From Microbacterium sp. (lineage in GTDB: Bacteria; Actinomycetota; Actinomycetes; Actinomycetales; Microbacteriaceae): a DNA stretch of 64,000 nt. The DNA lies in NCBI GenBank assembly GCA_003248655.1, contig QFPM01000001.1, positions 62,001-126,000 on the forward strand, given 5' to 3'. The notes beneath the pieces were generated by a model, which saw only the letters and a program-made list of their open reading frames with translations, searched no databases and was not told the origin of the DNA. The position numbers and the translations under genes are program-made. This document shows positions 40,787 through 49,975 of the stretch, in pieces (position 1 is the first letter of the stretch; each line of letters opens with the position of its first letter).

Positions 40787-41844
40787 TCACACTTCAGCCC
40801 GCCGATCAGGGCGGAGTGGATGCCGCAATCACGGCATCCCTCGAACGGCTCGAGTCGCGCAGCCGCAGGCTGGGCGATGGCCCGAGCGCACTGGCCGCGG
40901 CCGCCGCCGCGGCGGCAGCCAACGGCAAGCGCCTGCGCCCCGCGCTCGTCGTTGCGGCCTTCCGAGCGTTCGGCGGCGCATCGGGGGGGACGGATGCCGT
41001 CTGGCAGGTCGCCGCCGCGTTCGAGTTGCTGCACACCGGATTCGTCGTGCACGACGACCTCATCGATCGCGACGACGAGCGTCGCGGACACCCGACCGTG
41101 GCCGCCCGGTTTCGCGCTCGCGCGCTCGGGTTCGGCGCGACCGACGAAGAAGCCCGTGTCGTCGCGGATGCCGCGGCTGTGCTCGCGGGCGACCTGCTGC
41201 TGTTCGAGGCGACGCGCCTGATCGCCGCCGCCGACGTGACGAACGAGGTGCGCACGACGCTGTTCGAGATCCTCGACCGGGCGATCCTGGTCTCTGCCGC
41301 CGGTGAGCTCGCCGACGTCGAGAACGCCGCCTGCGCCGATGTCCCCACGACCGACGCGCTGCTGGGAGCGGCCCACGACAAGACAGCCGCCTACTCGTTC
41401 GAAGCGCCGCTGCTCGCGGGCGCTGCGCTCGCCGGCGCGCGCCCCGGCGCGCGATCCGAGCTCGCGGCATCCGCGGCCGAGCTGGGCCTCGCGTTCCAGC
41501 TCGTCGACGACCTGATCGGCACCTTCGGCACCCGGCGTCAAGCCGGCCGGGCGCCGGGAGCGGACCTGCGCGAAGCCAAGCGGACCCCGCTCATCGGACT
41601 TGCGCGCCACGGCGGCTCGTGGCCCGAAGTGAGCTCCGCCCTCGCGCTCGCACACACCGGCCCGATCGCCGTCCGCCGCGCCCAGCGCGAGCTCGAGGCG
41701 AGCGGGGCGCGGGGCGAGCTGGTGACGCTCGTACACGACGCGCTGGACCGCGCGAGGTCACACGCCGCGTCGCACGAACTCCCCGCCGCCGTGCGCTCGC
41801 TCCTCGGAGACATCGGCGCGGCGATCGAGGAGCGCATCCCGTGA
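40783..41844 (+). CDS. crtE: Geranylgeranyl diphosphate synthase
   Basis: 353 residues. NGKRLRPALVV, the first aspartate-rich motif HDDLIDRDDERRG, the GDLLLFEA region and the second motif FQLVDDLIG with DLREAKRTPL. It makes C20-PP from IPP and DMAPP for CrtB. ATGA overlap with idi sets the start at 40783, and the frame stays open upstream without homology. Confidence 0.95.
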   Translation: MITLQPADQGGVDAAITASLERLESRSRRLGDGPSALAAAAAAAAANGKRLRPALVVAAFRAFGGASGGTDAVWQVAAAFELLHTGFVVHDDLIDRDDERRGHPTVAARFRARALGFGATDEEARVVADAAAVLAGDLLLFEATRLIAAADVTNEVRTTLFEILDRAILVSAAGELADVENAACADVPTTDALLGAAHDKTAAYSFEAPLLAGAALAGARPGARSELAASAAELGLAFQLVDDLIGTFGTRRQAGRAPGADLREAKRTPLIGLARHGGSWPEVSSALALAHTGPIAVRRAQRELEASGARGELVTLVHDALDRARSHAASHELPAAVRSLLGDIGAAIEERIP

Positions 41845-42689
41845 CCGCGCTCTACGACCGGTGCGCAGAGGATGCCGCGGCATCCGTCATCGCCGTCTAC
41901 TCGACCTCGTTCGCGCTCGCGTGTCGCCTCCTCGGGCCGCGCGTGCGCGGACACGTGCGCAACATCTACGCGCTCGTGCGGATCGCCGACGAGATCGTCG
42001 ACGGCGCCGCAGCGGATGCCGGGGTCTCGGCACCCGAACAAGCGCGCCTCCTCGACGAGTTCGAGGTCGAGACGCTCCTAGCGACAGCGGCGGGGTTCAG
42101 CACCAACCTCGTCGTGCACGCGTTCGCGCTCACGGCGCGGGAATGCGGCATCGGCGCAGACCTCGTGACGCCCTTCTTCGCCTCGATGCGCACGGACCTT
42201 ACACAGACGGCGCATGACGACGTGTCGCACGACGTCTACGTCTATGGGTCGGCAGAGGTCGTGGGCCTCATGTGCCTGCAGGCGTTCGTGAACGCCGGCA
42301 AGCCCGCGCCCGTCGCGCCCGCGCCCGACCTTGTCGACGGGGCGCGGCGGCTCGGCGCGGCGTTCCAGGACGTGAACTTCCTCCGCGACCTCGCGGATGA
42401 CCGCGACCGCCTCGGACGCGACTACCTGGGCCTCGGGGACGGGCGTGTCTCGCGCGCCGAGGTTCTCGACCGCATCGACGCCGACCTCGACGCCGCCGCG
42501 CGGGCCATCCCCCGGCTCCCGGCGGACTGCCGCCGCGCTGTGACGACGGCGCACGGGCTGTTCGCCGAACTCGCGCGGCGCCTGCGCACGGAAGACGCGG
42601 GGGTGCGGGTGTCGGTGCCGAACCACGTCAAGGCGGCGATCGCGGCAAAGGCGATCGCCGGCATCCCACCCCGACGGAGCACGGCATGA
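41841..42689 (+). CDS. crtB: Phytoene synthase
   Basis: 282 residues. YSTSFALACRLLGPRVRGHV, YALVRIADEIVDG (first Asp motif) and GAAFQDVNFLRDLADDRDRLGRDYL (second Asp motif) are diagnostic. It joins two GGPP to phytoene. GTG start overlapping the crtE stop. Confidence 0.95.
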   Translation: MTALYDRCAEDAAASVIAVYSTSFALACRLLGPRVRGHVRNIYALVRIADEIVDGAAADAGVSAPEQARLLDEFEVETLLATAAGFSTNLVVHAFALTARECGIGADLVTPFFASMRTDLTQTAHDDVSHDVYVYGSAEVVGLMCLQAFVNAGKPAPVAPAPDLVDGARRLGAAFQDVNFLRDLADDRDRLGRDYLGLGDGRVSRAEVLDRIDADLDAAARAIPRLPADCRRAVTTAHGLFAELARRLRTEDAGVRVSVPNHVKAAIAAKAIAGIPPRRSTA

Positions 42690-44251
42690 CGGGCACCAAC
42701 GGATCGGTCGCCATCGTCGGCGGCGGCATCGCCGGGCTCGCCACGGCGGGGCTCCTCGCCCGGGACGGCTGGGAGGTATCGCTCTTCGAGGCGCGCGATC
42801 AGCTCGGCGGCCGAGCCGGATCGTGGGAGCAGGGTGGTTTCCGCTTCGACACCGGACCGAGCTGGTACCTCATGCCCGAGGTGTTCGACCACTTCTTCCG
42901 CCTCATGGGCACGAGCTCTGGGGCCGAGCTCGACCTCGTGCGCCTCACCCCGGCCTACCGCGTCTACCCCGAGCCGGCGGGCGCCAGTCCTGCGCACCCC
43001 GTCGACGTCGTCACCGGACGCGCCGAGGCCCGGGCGCTCTTCGACGAGCGCGAGCCGGGCGCCGGGGCGCGTCTCGACGCGTACCTCGACTCCGCCGCCG
43101 AGGCCTACGACCTGGCCGTGTCGAAGTTCCTCTACGACACCTACGAGTCGACCGAGGGGCTCCGCGACCCAGAGGTCGTCCGCCGCCTGCCTCAGCTCGC
43201 GCCTCTTCTCACCCGGTCGCTCGAGCGTCACGTCGCACGGTCTTTCGATGACCCGGTCCTGCGCCAGATCCTCGGATATCCCGCGGTGTTCCTCGGCGCA
43301 TCGCCCTCGACGGCGCCGGCGCTGTACCACCTGATGAGCAGGCTCGACCTCGACGAGGGCGTGCTCTACCCGCGCGGCGGGTTCACGGCGCTCATCGACG
43401 CCATCGCCCGGCTCGCCGAAGGCGCGGGCGCGACGCTGCACACCTCCTCGCCCGTCCAGCGCATCCTCGTCGAAGGGGGCCGCACACGCGGCATCCGTCT
43501 CGCCGACGGCACCGTGCACCGCGCCGACCTCGTCGTCTCGGCCGCCGATCTGCACCACACCGAGTCGGTCCTGCTCGCCCCCGACGAGCGCGATCACTCG
43601 GAACGGTGGTGGCAGAGGCGCAACCCGGGCCCCGGCGCCCTCTTGCTCCTCCTCGGCGTCGAGGGGGAACTCCCCCAGCTCGCGCATCACACGCTGCTGT
43701 TCGCGAAGGACTGGGACCGGAACTTCGACGACATCTTCGGGCGGAGCACACGTATTCCCGATCCGGCATCCATCTACGTGTGCCGGCCGTCGGCATCCGA
43801 CGTCACGGTCGCGCCCCCGGGAAGCGAGAACCTCTTCGTGCTGGTTCCCATGCCCGCCGACCCGAGCCTCGGCCACGGCGGGATCGACGGGGACGGCGAT
43901 GCCGCGATCGAGGATGCCGCCGACCGCATCATCGCGCAGATCGCCGACTGGACGGGCATTCCCGACCTCGCGAGCCGGATCGTCGTCCGCCGGACGATCG
44001 CGCCCGCAGACTTCGAGACCGACCTCGGCGCATGGCGCGGCGGCGCGCTCGGGCTCGCGCACACCCTCCGCCAGAGCGCTGTCTTCCGCCCGCGGAACGC
44101 GTCGCGCACCGTCGACGGCCTGCTCTACGCGGGGACGTCCGTGCTCCCGGGAATCGGTCTGCCGATGTGCCTCATCTCGGCGGAGCTCGTCGTCAAGCGG
44201 CTGCGCGGAGACCGCACCGCCGCGCGGCTCCCCGAGCCGGCGGTGCACTGA
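42686..44251 (+). CDS. crtI: Phytoene desaturase
   Basis: 521 residues. N-terminal FAD site VAIVGGGIAGLATAGLLARDG, then QLGGRAGSWEQGGFRFDTGPSWYL, and the C-terminal carotenoid desaturase signature GLLYAGTSVLPGIGLPMCL. It converts phytoene to lycopene in four steps. ATGA overlap with crtB; the next gene starts 1 nt after its stop. Confidence 0.96.
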   Translation: MTGTNGSVAIVGGGIAGLATAGLLARDGWEVSLFEARDQLGGRAGSWEQGGFRFDTGPSWYLMPEVFDHFFRLMGTSSGAELDLVRLTPAYRVYPEPAGASPAHPVDVVTGRAEARALFDEREPGAGARLDAYLDSAAEAYDLAVSKFLYDTYESTEGLRDPEVVRRLPQLAPLLTRSLERHVARSFDDPVLRQILGYPAVFLGASPSTAPALYHLMSRLDLDEGVLYPRGGFTALIDAIARLAEGAGATLHTSSPVQRILVEGGRTRGIRLADGTVHRADLVVSAADLHHTESVLLAPDERDHSERWWQRRNPGPGALLLLLGVEGELPQLAHHTLLFAKDWDRNFDDIFGRSTRIPDPASIYVCRPSASDVTVAPPGSENLFVLVPMPADPSLGHGGIDGDGDAAIEDAADRIIAQIADWTGIPDLASRIVVRRTIAPADFETDLGAWRGGALGLAHTLRQSAVFRPRNASRTVDGLLYAGTSVLPGIGLPMCLISAELVVKRLRGDRTAARLPEPAVH

Positions 44252-44252
44252 C

Positions 44253-44582
44253 GTGCCGGGGCTCTACCTCCTGGCGCTGCTCATGTCGGCGGCAGGCATA
44301 CTGACGCTCGACTGGCGCTATCGGCTCGCGTACTGGGCGGCGCCACTGCGAACTGCGGTCGCCGTCGTGATCGGCACAGTCTTCTTCGTCGCATGGGATG
44401 CCGCGTGCATCGCCGCCGGCGTGTTCGTACGCGGTGACAGCCCCCTGCTCCTGGGCATCGACCTCTTCCCGCACCTGCCGCTCGAAGAGCCCGTGTTCCT
44501 GGCGTTCCTCTGCCACCTCGCCCTCGTCGTCCACGCAGCGATTCTGCGGCGTTCGACTCCCGCCCGGTCGGACCTGTCGTGA
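44253..44582 (+). CDS. crtYe: C50 carotenoid epsilon-cyclase subunit CrtYe
   Basis: 109 residues, three membrane helices. WDAACIAAGVFVRGDSPLLLGI and LPLEEPVFLAFLCHLALVV, with the P-x-E-E-P motif, are the marks of the heterodimeric lycopene-cyclase type subunits (CrtYc/CrtYe). In C50 pathways the pair cyclises flavuxanthin to decaprenoxanthin. GTG start; overlaps crtYf by 4 bp. Confidence 0.93.
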   Translation: MPGLYLLALLMSAAGILTLDWRYRLAYWAAPLRTAVAVVIGTVFFVAWDAACIAAGVFVRGDSPLLLGIDLFPHLPLEEPVFLAFLCHLALVVHAAILRRSTPARSDLS

Positions 44583-44893
44583 CCTACGCTCTCCTCACCC
44601 TTCCGTTCCTCGCGATCGCCGGGCTCGTCGCCCTCGCCACCGCCCGACGACCGGACTTCGGGCGACGTATGCGCGCATCGGCATGGACGGCGCTCGTGCT
44701 CGTCGTCCTCACCGCCGTCTTCGACAATCTGATGATCGCGGCGGACCTGTTCACGTATCCCGAGCACCTCATCAGCGGCATCCGCGTCGGTCTCGCCCCC
44801 ATCGAGGACTTCTCCTACCCGGTCGCAGCGGCCTTCCTGCTGCCGGCGCTCTGGTGCCTGCTCACGCCGCGCAGAGCGGAGGCTGCCACGTGA
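44579..44893 (+). CDS. crtYf: C50 carotenoid epsilon-cyclase subunit CrtYf
   Basis: 104 residues, three membrane helices, with FDNLMIAADLFTYPEHLISGIRVG and APIEDFSYPVAAAFLLPALW, the P-I-E-D/E-F-x-Y/F counterpart of the CrtYe motif. Partner subunit of CrtYe. GTG start inside the crtYe stop; its own stop overlaps crtEb. Confidence 0.93.
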   Translation: MTYALLTLPFLAIAGLVALATARRPDFGRRMRASAWTALVLVVLTAVFDNLMIAADLFTYPEHLISGIRVGLAPIEDFSYPVAAAFLLPALWCLLTPRRAEAAT

Positions 44894-45753
44894 TCCGTCA
44901 GTTGCTGCTGGCATCCCGCCCGGTCAGCTGGATCAACACGGCCTATCCGTTCGCGGCGGCGTACCTGCTCGCGAGCGGCCGCGTCGATGCGACCCTCGTC
45001 ATCGGAACGATCTTCTTCCTCGTGCCGTACAACCTCGCGATGTACGGCATCAACGACGTCTTCGACTACGAATCGGACCTGCGAAACCCGCGCAAGGGCG
45101 GCGCGCACGGCGCCGTGCTGGACCGCCGCTTCCACCGCGTGACCCTGTGGGCGGCGGGGCTGTCATGCCTGCCGTTCGTCGTCTACCTCGTGATCGTCGG
45201 CTCGCCGCTGTCGTGGCTCGTGCTCGCCGCGAGCCTTTTCTTCGTCGTGTTCTACTCCGCCCCGCCGCTACGCCTCAAAGAGCGCCCGGTCGCCGACTCG
45301 ATCACGAGCAGCATCCACTTCTTCTCCCCCACGGTCTACGGGCTCGTCCTCGCTGGCGCCGTCTGGACGTGGCCGCTCGTCGCACTCCTCGTCGCGTTCG
45401 CACTCTGGGGAGTCGCATCGCACGCGTTCGGCGCCGTGCAGGATGTCATCGCCGATCGCGAGGGCGGTATCGCGTCGATCGCAACGGCGTTCGGCGCACG
45501 GCGCACCGTCCGCTTCGCCCTCGCCTGCTACGCCCTGGCGGGCGTCACCATGATCGCGACCGCCTGGCCCGGACCTCTCGCAGGCCTGCTCGCGCTCCCC
45601 TACCTCGCGACGGTGTGGCCGTACCGTTCCGTCACCGACGAGACGGCCGATACCGCAACGAAGGGGTGGGACCGGTTCCTCTGGCTCAACCAGTTCACCG
45701 GCTTCGCGGTGACCCTTCTGCTGATCTGGTGGTGGTGGATCACTCTCCGCTGA
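44890..45753 (+). CDS. crtEb: Lycopene elongase (UbiA-type prenyltransferase)
   Basis: 287 residues, about eight membrane helices. The first Asp motif YGINDVFDYESD and the second VQDVIADREGGIAS define the UbiA superfamily, and the context defines lycopene elongation: two C5 units are added to give C50 flavuxanthin. It completes idi-crtE-crtB-crtI-crtYe-crtYf-crtEb, so decaprenoxanthin or a close relative is predicted. The final 14 bp overlap the convergent UPF0182 gene. Confidence 0.93.
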   Translation: MIRQLLLASRPVSWINTAYPFAAAYLLASGRVDATLVIGTIFFLVPYNLAMYGINDVFDYESDLRNPRKGGAHGAVLDRRFHRVTLWAAGLSCLPFVVYLVIVGSPLSWLVLAASLFFVVFYSAPPLRLKERPVADSITSSIHFFSPTVYGLVLAGAVWTWPLVALLVAFALWGVASHAFGAVQDVIADREGGIASIATAFGARRTVRFALACYALAGVTMIATAWPGPLAGLLALPYLATVWPYRSVTDETADTATKGWDRFLWLNQFTGFAVTLLLIWWWWITLR

Positions 45754-48640
45754 GCGCGAGGAGCTTCTGCACCGCGGCCGTCAGCCGGGCATCCGCCTCG
45801 GCGAACGCCGCCAGATCGCCGGCCTTGAGCGCGGCGTCGCGGTCGGTCATCGCCTGCTGCGCCTCACGCAGAGCCGCCTGGAACTCGACGCTCGTGCCCG
45901 TGTCGGTGCCGCCGTCACCCGGCTCACCCGGCGTCGGCGACGGAGACGGGGTGACGTCGCCGTCGCCCGTGCTCGCGCCGGAGTCGCCGCCGAACAGCGC
46001 GTCGAGCGCTTCCTGCAGGGTGTCCTCGAAGGCGACCTGGTCGCCGAAGGCGACGAGCACCTTCTGCAGGGTCGGCAGCTTCGTGCCGCTCGAGGCCTGC
46101 ACGAAGACCGGCTGCACATAGAGGAAGCCGCCGCCCACCGGCAAGGTCAGCAGGTTGCCGTTGAGCACCTCGGACTGACCCTGCTGCAGGATGTTGATGA
46201 ACGACGACACGCTCGGCTCGGCGTTGAACGTGTTCTGCACCTGCCCGGGGCCGGGAACGCTCACATCGGCGCTGATCTCCAGCATCCGGAGCTTTCCGTA
46301 GCCCGCCGCCTTGACGCCGTCCTCGGAGCCGGCATCCGCGTCGACCGCCAGATAGCCCATCAGCACGTTTCGCCCGCCATCGCCGACGGATGCCGGGATG
46401 AACGACGTGAACATCGAGAACGTCGGCGACTCCTGGCCGGGCATCTTCATCGTCAGGTAGTACGGGGGCTGGAGCACGCCGTTGTCCAGCTGCGGGTCAT
46501 CGGGCGTGCGCCACGCGTTGTCACGCGCGTAGAAGGACGCCGCGTCGTCGACGTGGTACGTGCCGAGCATCGCGCGCTGCACCTTGAAGAGGTCGGTCGG
46601 GTAGCGCACGTGGCTCATCAGGTCGCCGCTCATCTCGGAGATCGGCTTGAGCGTCGACGGGTAGATCTTCTGCCACGCCTGCAGGAGCGGGTCGGTCTCA
46701 TCCCACGCGTAGAGGGTGACCGAGCCGTCGTACGCATCGACGGTCGCCTTGACCGAGTTGTGGATGTAGTTGACGTCATCGAGCGCGACGCGCGGCGTCG
46801 TGTTCGTCGTGTCGCTGATCGCGTCGCGCAGGCTCACCACCTGCGAGTAGGGGTAGTCGGCCGAGAGGGTGTAGCCGTCGACCACCCACACGATCCGGTC
46901 GTTCACGATCGTCGGGTACGGGTCGGCGTCGAGCTCGAGATACGGCGCGACCTTCTCGACACGCGTGGCGGGGTCACGGTCGTACAGGATCTGCGACTTC
47001 TCGTTCACGCCGTCCGAGAAGAGGATGTCGGTCGACTGGAACTTCAGCGAGTAGATGAGCCGGTTGAACAGGTTGCCGACGAGCGGACCTCCGTTGCCGG
47101 TGAAGGTCGTACTGGTGCGCGCGCCGCTGTCACCGTCTCCGCCGCGAGGGTAGTCGAGCTCGATGTCGGGGCTGCCCTCGGGCGCACCGACGATCGAGTA
47201 CAGCGGCGACGACTCGCCGAAGTACACGCGCGGCTCGTAGTCGGTCTGCGTCGTGAGCGCACCCGAGGTGGGGATGCCGCGCTCGAGGAACACCGGGTTT
47301 CCGTCGGAAGTACGCTCGTTGCCCTTCGCGGCGACGAGTCCGTAACCGTGCGTGTACACGAGGGTCGTGTTGTACCAGGAGTCCGCCGAGCCGAGCTGAT
47401 CGAGGTTGAGCTCACGTACCGAGACCACGGCATCCTGACTCTGTCCGTCGATCTGGTAGCGGTCGACATCGAGCGGATCGGTGAACTGGTAGTAGGCGCG
47501 GTACTGCTCGAGCTGGCGAACCGTCGGCGAGATGATCGCGGGATCCATGATGCGAATCGATGCCGTCGTCTCCGCGTCCTCGCGAAGCTGTCCGGGCTCG
47601 ACGTCGGTCGCCGCCTTGAAGTCGCTCTTTTCGAGCCCGTCGATGCCGTAGGCGACCTTCGTCGCATCGATGTTGCGCTGGTAGTAGGGGCTCTCGAGCG
47701 TCTCCTGGTTGGGGCGCACCTGGATGTTGAAGAGCACCCACGGATAGGCGATGCCCACGATGAGCGAAGAGACGATGAGCAGCCCCGTGCCGATGAGCGG
47801 GAACCGCCAGCGGCCGATCACGGCCGTGACGAAGAACAAGACGGCGACGATGACCGCGGCGATCGAGAGGATCGTGAAGCCCGGGATGATCGCGTTCACG
47901 TCGACATAGCTGGCGCCGGTGATGCGGTCGCCCTGCTGGGTGAGGGTCTTGTAGCGGTCGAGCCAGAGGCTCGCCGCCTGCACGAGCAGGTAGAGGCCCG
48001 CGATGACGGCGAGCTGGATGCGCGCGGCCTTCGAGATGCGCAGCTCGCGCTGACCGATCCGCACCGAGCCGTAGAGGTAGGCGACGAGCGCCGTCACGGC
48101 CAGGCAGACGAGCAGGACGGCCGAGGCGAACCCGAGGGCCGCCGAGAAGAAGGGCACCGAGAAGAGATAGAACCCGATATCCATCTGGAACTGCGGATCG
48201 GTCGTCCCCGTCTCGACGCCGTTCGCCCAAAGCCACACCGTCTCCCACTGCGCCGACGCGGCGAAGCCCGCGAAGAAGCCGAAGAACACCGGGATTCCCC
48301 ACATCGCGAGGCGGCGCAGCGGCTCGACGACCTCCTGGTAGTGGTCGAGCTGCGAGCTCAGGCGCGCGTAGACGGGGCGCAACCGATAGGCGAGCTGGAT
48401 CGCCGCGAACACCGGCACCGCCATCGCCACGAAGCCGATCGCGAACATGATCACTCGCGCCGACCACTGCGTCCACAGCACGCTCGAGTAGCCGAGCTGA
48501 TCGAACCACAGCCAGTCCGCGTACAGACTCGCGAAGACGAAGAACCCCACGACAATCGCCGCGATGACGGCCAGCGTGATGCCGATCGCGCGGCGGACGG
48601 GACTGGGCGTGGCCTGATTCGGCGCTGAGGTCGTGGTCAC
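45740..48640 (-). CDS. UPF0182 family large membrane protein
   Basis: 966 residues. Seven membrane helices in the first 330 residues (from ITLAVIAAIVVGFFVFASLYADWLWFDQLGY), then an external region of about 560 residues containing VWVVDGYTLSADYPYS and GTYHVDDAASFYARDN, and an acidic, Pro/Gly-rich C-terminus. This is the Rv3193c-type family: universal in actinobacteria, function unknown. GTG 48640 rather than the adjacent GTG 48643 is chosen from the 6-nt distance to TAGGAT. Confidence 0.9.
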   Translation of the reverse strand: MTTTSAPNQATPSPVRRAIGITLAVIAAIVVGFFVFASLYADWLWFDQLGYSSVLWTQWSARVIMFAIGFVAMAVPVFAAIQLAYRLRPVYARLSSQLDHYQEVVEPLRRLAMWGIPVFFGFFAGFAASAQWETVWLWANGVETGTTDPQFQMDIGFYLFSVPFFSAALGFASAVLLVCLAVTALVAYLYGSVRIGQRELRISKAARIQLAVIAGLYLLVQAASLWLDRYKTLTQQGDRITGASYVDVNAIIPGFTILSIAAVIVAVLFFVTAVIGRWRFPLIGTGLLIVSSLIVGIAYPWVLFNIQVRPNQETLESPYYQRNIDATKVAYGIDGLEKSDFKAATDVEPGQLREDAETTASIRIMDPAIISPTVRQLEQYRAYYQFTDPLDVDRYQIDGQSQDAVVSVRELNLDQLGSADSWYNTTLVYTHGYGLVAAKGNERTSDGNPVFLERGIPTSGALTTQTDYEPRVYFGESSPLYSIVGAPEGSPDIELDYPRGGDGDSGARTSTTFTGNGGPLVGNLFNRLIYSLKFQSTDILFSDGVNEKSQILYDRDPATRVEKVAPYLELDADPYPTIVNDRIVWVVDGYTLSADYPYSQVVSLRDAISDTTNTTPRVALDDVNYIHNSVKATVDAYDGSVTLYAWDETDPLLQAWQKIYPSTLKPISEMSGDLMSHVRYPTDLFKVQRAMLGTYHVDDAASFYARDNAWRTPDDPQLDNGVLQPPYYLTMKMPGQESPTFSMFTSFIPASVGDGGRNVLMGYLAVDADAGSEDGVKAAGYGKLRMLEISADVSVPGPGQVQNTFNAEPSVSSFINILQQGQSEVLNGNLLTLPVGGGFLYVQPVFVQASSGTKLPTLQKVLVAFGDQVAFEDTLQEALDALFGGDSGASTGDGDVTPSPSPTPGEPGDGGTDTGTSVEFQAALREAQQAMTDRDAALKAGDLAAFAEADARLTAAVQKLLALSGE

Positions 48641-48646
48641 CACACC

Positions 48647-48652
48647 ATCCTA
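48647..48652 (-). promoter_or_regulatory. -10 element of the UPF0182 gene
   Basis: TAGGAT on the minus strand, 6 nt before GTG 48640. Two GTG codons are adjacent here and the spacing favours the second. Confidence 0.45.
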
Positions 48653-48718
48653 AGTGGGGGGTATCTGGGCGGATGCCGGGGAGATCCTATGCGCGCGGGT
48701 TCGGCCGGGCCGTGGGGG

Positions 48719-49840
48719 CTACGATCCGCAGGTCGGCAGCGCGTCGAGGTCTCCCCCGTCGCGGATCGCCTCGAGCGCGGTGAGCGCATCGTCGAGGGTT
48801 TCTACCGAGAAGACACGGAGCCCCGACGGAATGTGCCCGACGACCTCGTCGCAGTTCGACTCCGGCGCGAGGAACCAGTCCGCGCCCGCGCCGACGGCGC
48901 CGAACATCTTCTGACGGATGCCGCCGATCGGCCCGACCGTCCCGGACGCGTCGATTGTGCCGGTGCCGGCGACCTTCTCGCCGCCGTTGAGCTCGCCGTC
49001 GCTGAGCGTGTCGATGATGCCGAGCGCAAACATCATGCCCGCACTCGGGCCGCCGACGTTGTCGAGCTGGATCGTCACGTCGATCGGGAAGTCGAAGTCG
49101 TGCAAGGTCGACACCCCGATGAGCCACGTCGTCTTGCCGTCGGTGGTGTTCTCTCTCGGCGTCACGGTTTTCGTGAGCGTCTCGCCGCCGCGCTGGATCG
49201 TGAGCTCGACCGGTGCGCCCTTGCCCGCGTTGATGATCGTGCGAAGCTCATCGGTCACCGTGACGGGCGTGCCGTTCGCGGCCGTGATGATGTCATCCTT
49301 CTCGAGGATGCCCTGGGCCGCAGAACCCTCCGTCAGGTCGTAGACGCGCACCATGGGCTTCACGTCGTAGCCGAGGTGGGTGAGGGCCGCGGCCGTCGCC
49401 TCCTTCTGAGAGTCGACCATCATCACCGCGCTCTCCTGATCGCGCTCTTCGCTCGACTGCCCCTCGGGGAACACGTCGTCGATCGGGAGCACCGCTCGCG
49501 ACGGGTCGAACCAGGCGAGCGCGAGCTCGAACCACGACGGCGGTCGTTCGCGAGAGCCCACGATCTGCACCGTGAGGAGGTCGAGCGCACCGCTCGTCGG
49601 AAACGTCTCCGCGCCGTCGACCGAGATGAGCGGAACCTCGTCGCCCTCGGCGTTTTGCACCGAGCCGAGCGTGTTGAACACGGGCCCGGGTCGCTGGATG
49701 ACGTATGACGTCGGCAGCACGGTGAGGATGAGCAGGGCCACGAGTGCCACCGTCAGGGCCCAGATTCCCGCGGACAGCGCGCGCGGCATCTTGCGCCGCG
49801 GCGCGGGAACGACCGTCACGTCCTCGTCGAACAGTGCCAC
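48719..49840 (-). CDS. PDZ and Lon-type protease domain protein (YlbL-like)
   Basis: 373 residues. One membrane helix (ALSAGIWALTVALVALLILTV), the YVIQRPGPVFNTLG start of the family, a PDZ domain in the middle (EGSAAQGILEKDDIITAANG) and a Lon-like S16 domain with Ser in GGPSAGMMFALG and Lys in GGIRQKMFGA forming the Ser-Lys dyad. Predicted membrane-anchored protease facing outside. GTG start with GAAAGG 6 nt upstream. Same neighbour order as Rv3193c-Rv3194c of M. tuberculosis. Confidence 0.92.
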   Translation of the reverse strand: MALFDEDVTVVPAPRRKMPRALSAGIWALTVALVALLILTVLPTSYVIQRPGPVFNTLGSVQNAEGDEVPLISVDGAETFPTSGALDLLTVQIVGSRERPPSWFELALAWFDPSRAVLPIDDVFPEGQSSEERDQESAVMMVDSQKEATAAALTHLGYDVKPMVRVYDLTEGSAAQGILEKDDIITAANGTPVTVTDELRTIINAGKGAPVELTIQRGGETLTKTVTPRENTTDGKTTWLIGVSTLHDFDFPIDVTIQLDNVGGPSAGMMFALGIIDTLSDGELNGGEKVAGTGTIDASGTVGPIGGIRQKMFGAVGAGADWFLAPESNCDEVVGHIPSGLRVFSVETLDDALTALEAIRDGGDLDALPTCGS

Positions 49841-49975
49841 GCCAGCCCTTTCCGGCCGGTCGTTCGCGATCGGCGTACAGACGGCGCCTCATCGCGTGCG
49901 CGAGACGCGCCGCGGCGGGAAGCCGTGCGACTAGCGTAGAGCGCAACGCGATCCGCCTGCTGAAAGGCGCCTGAC

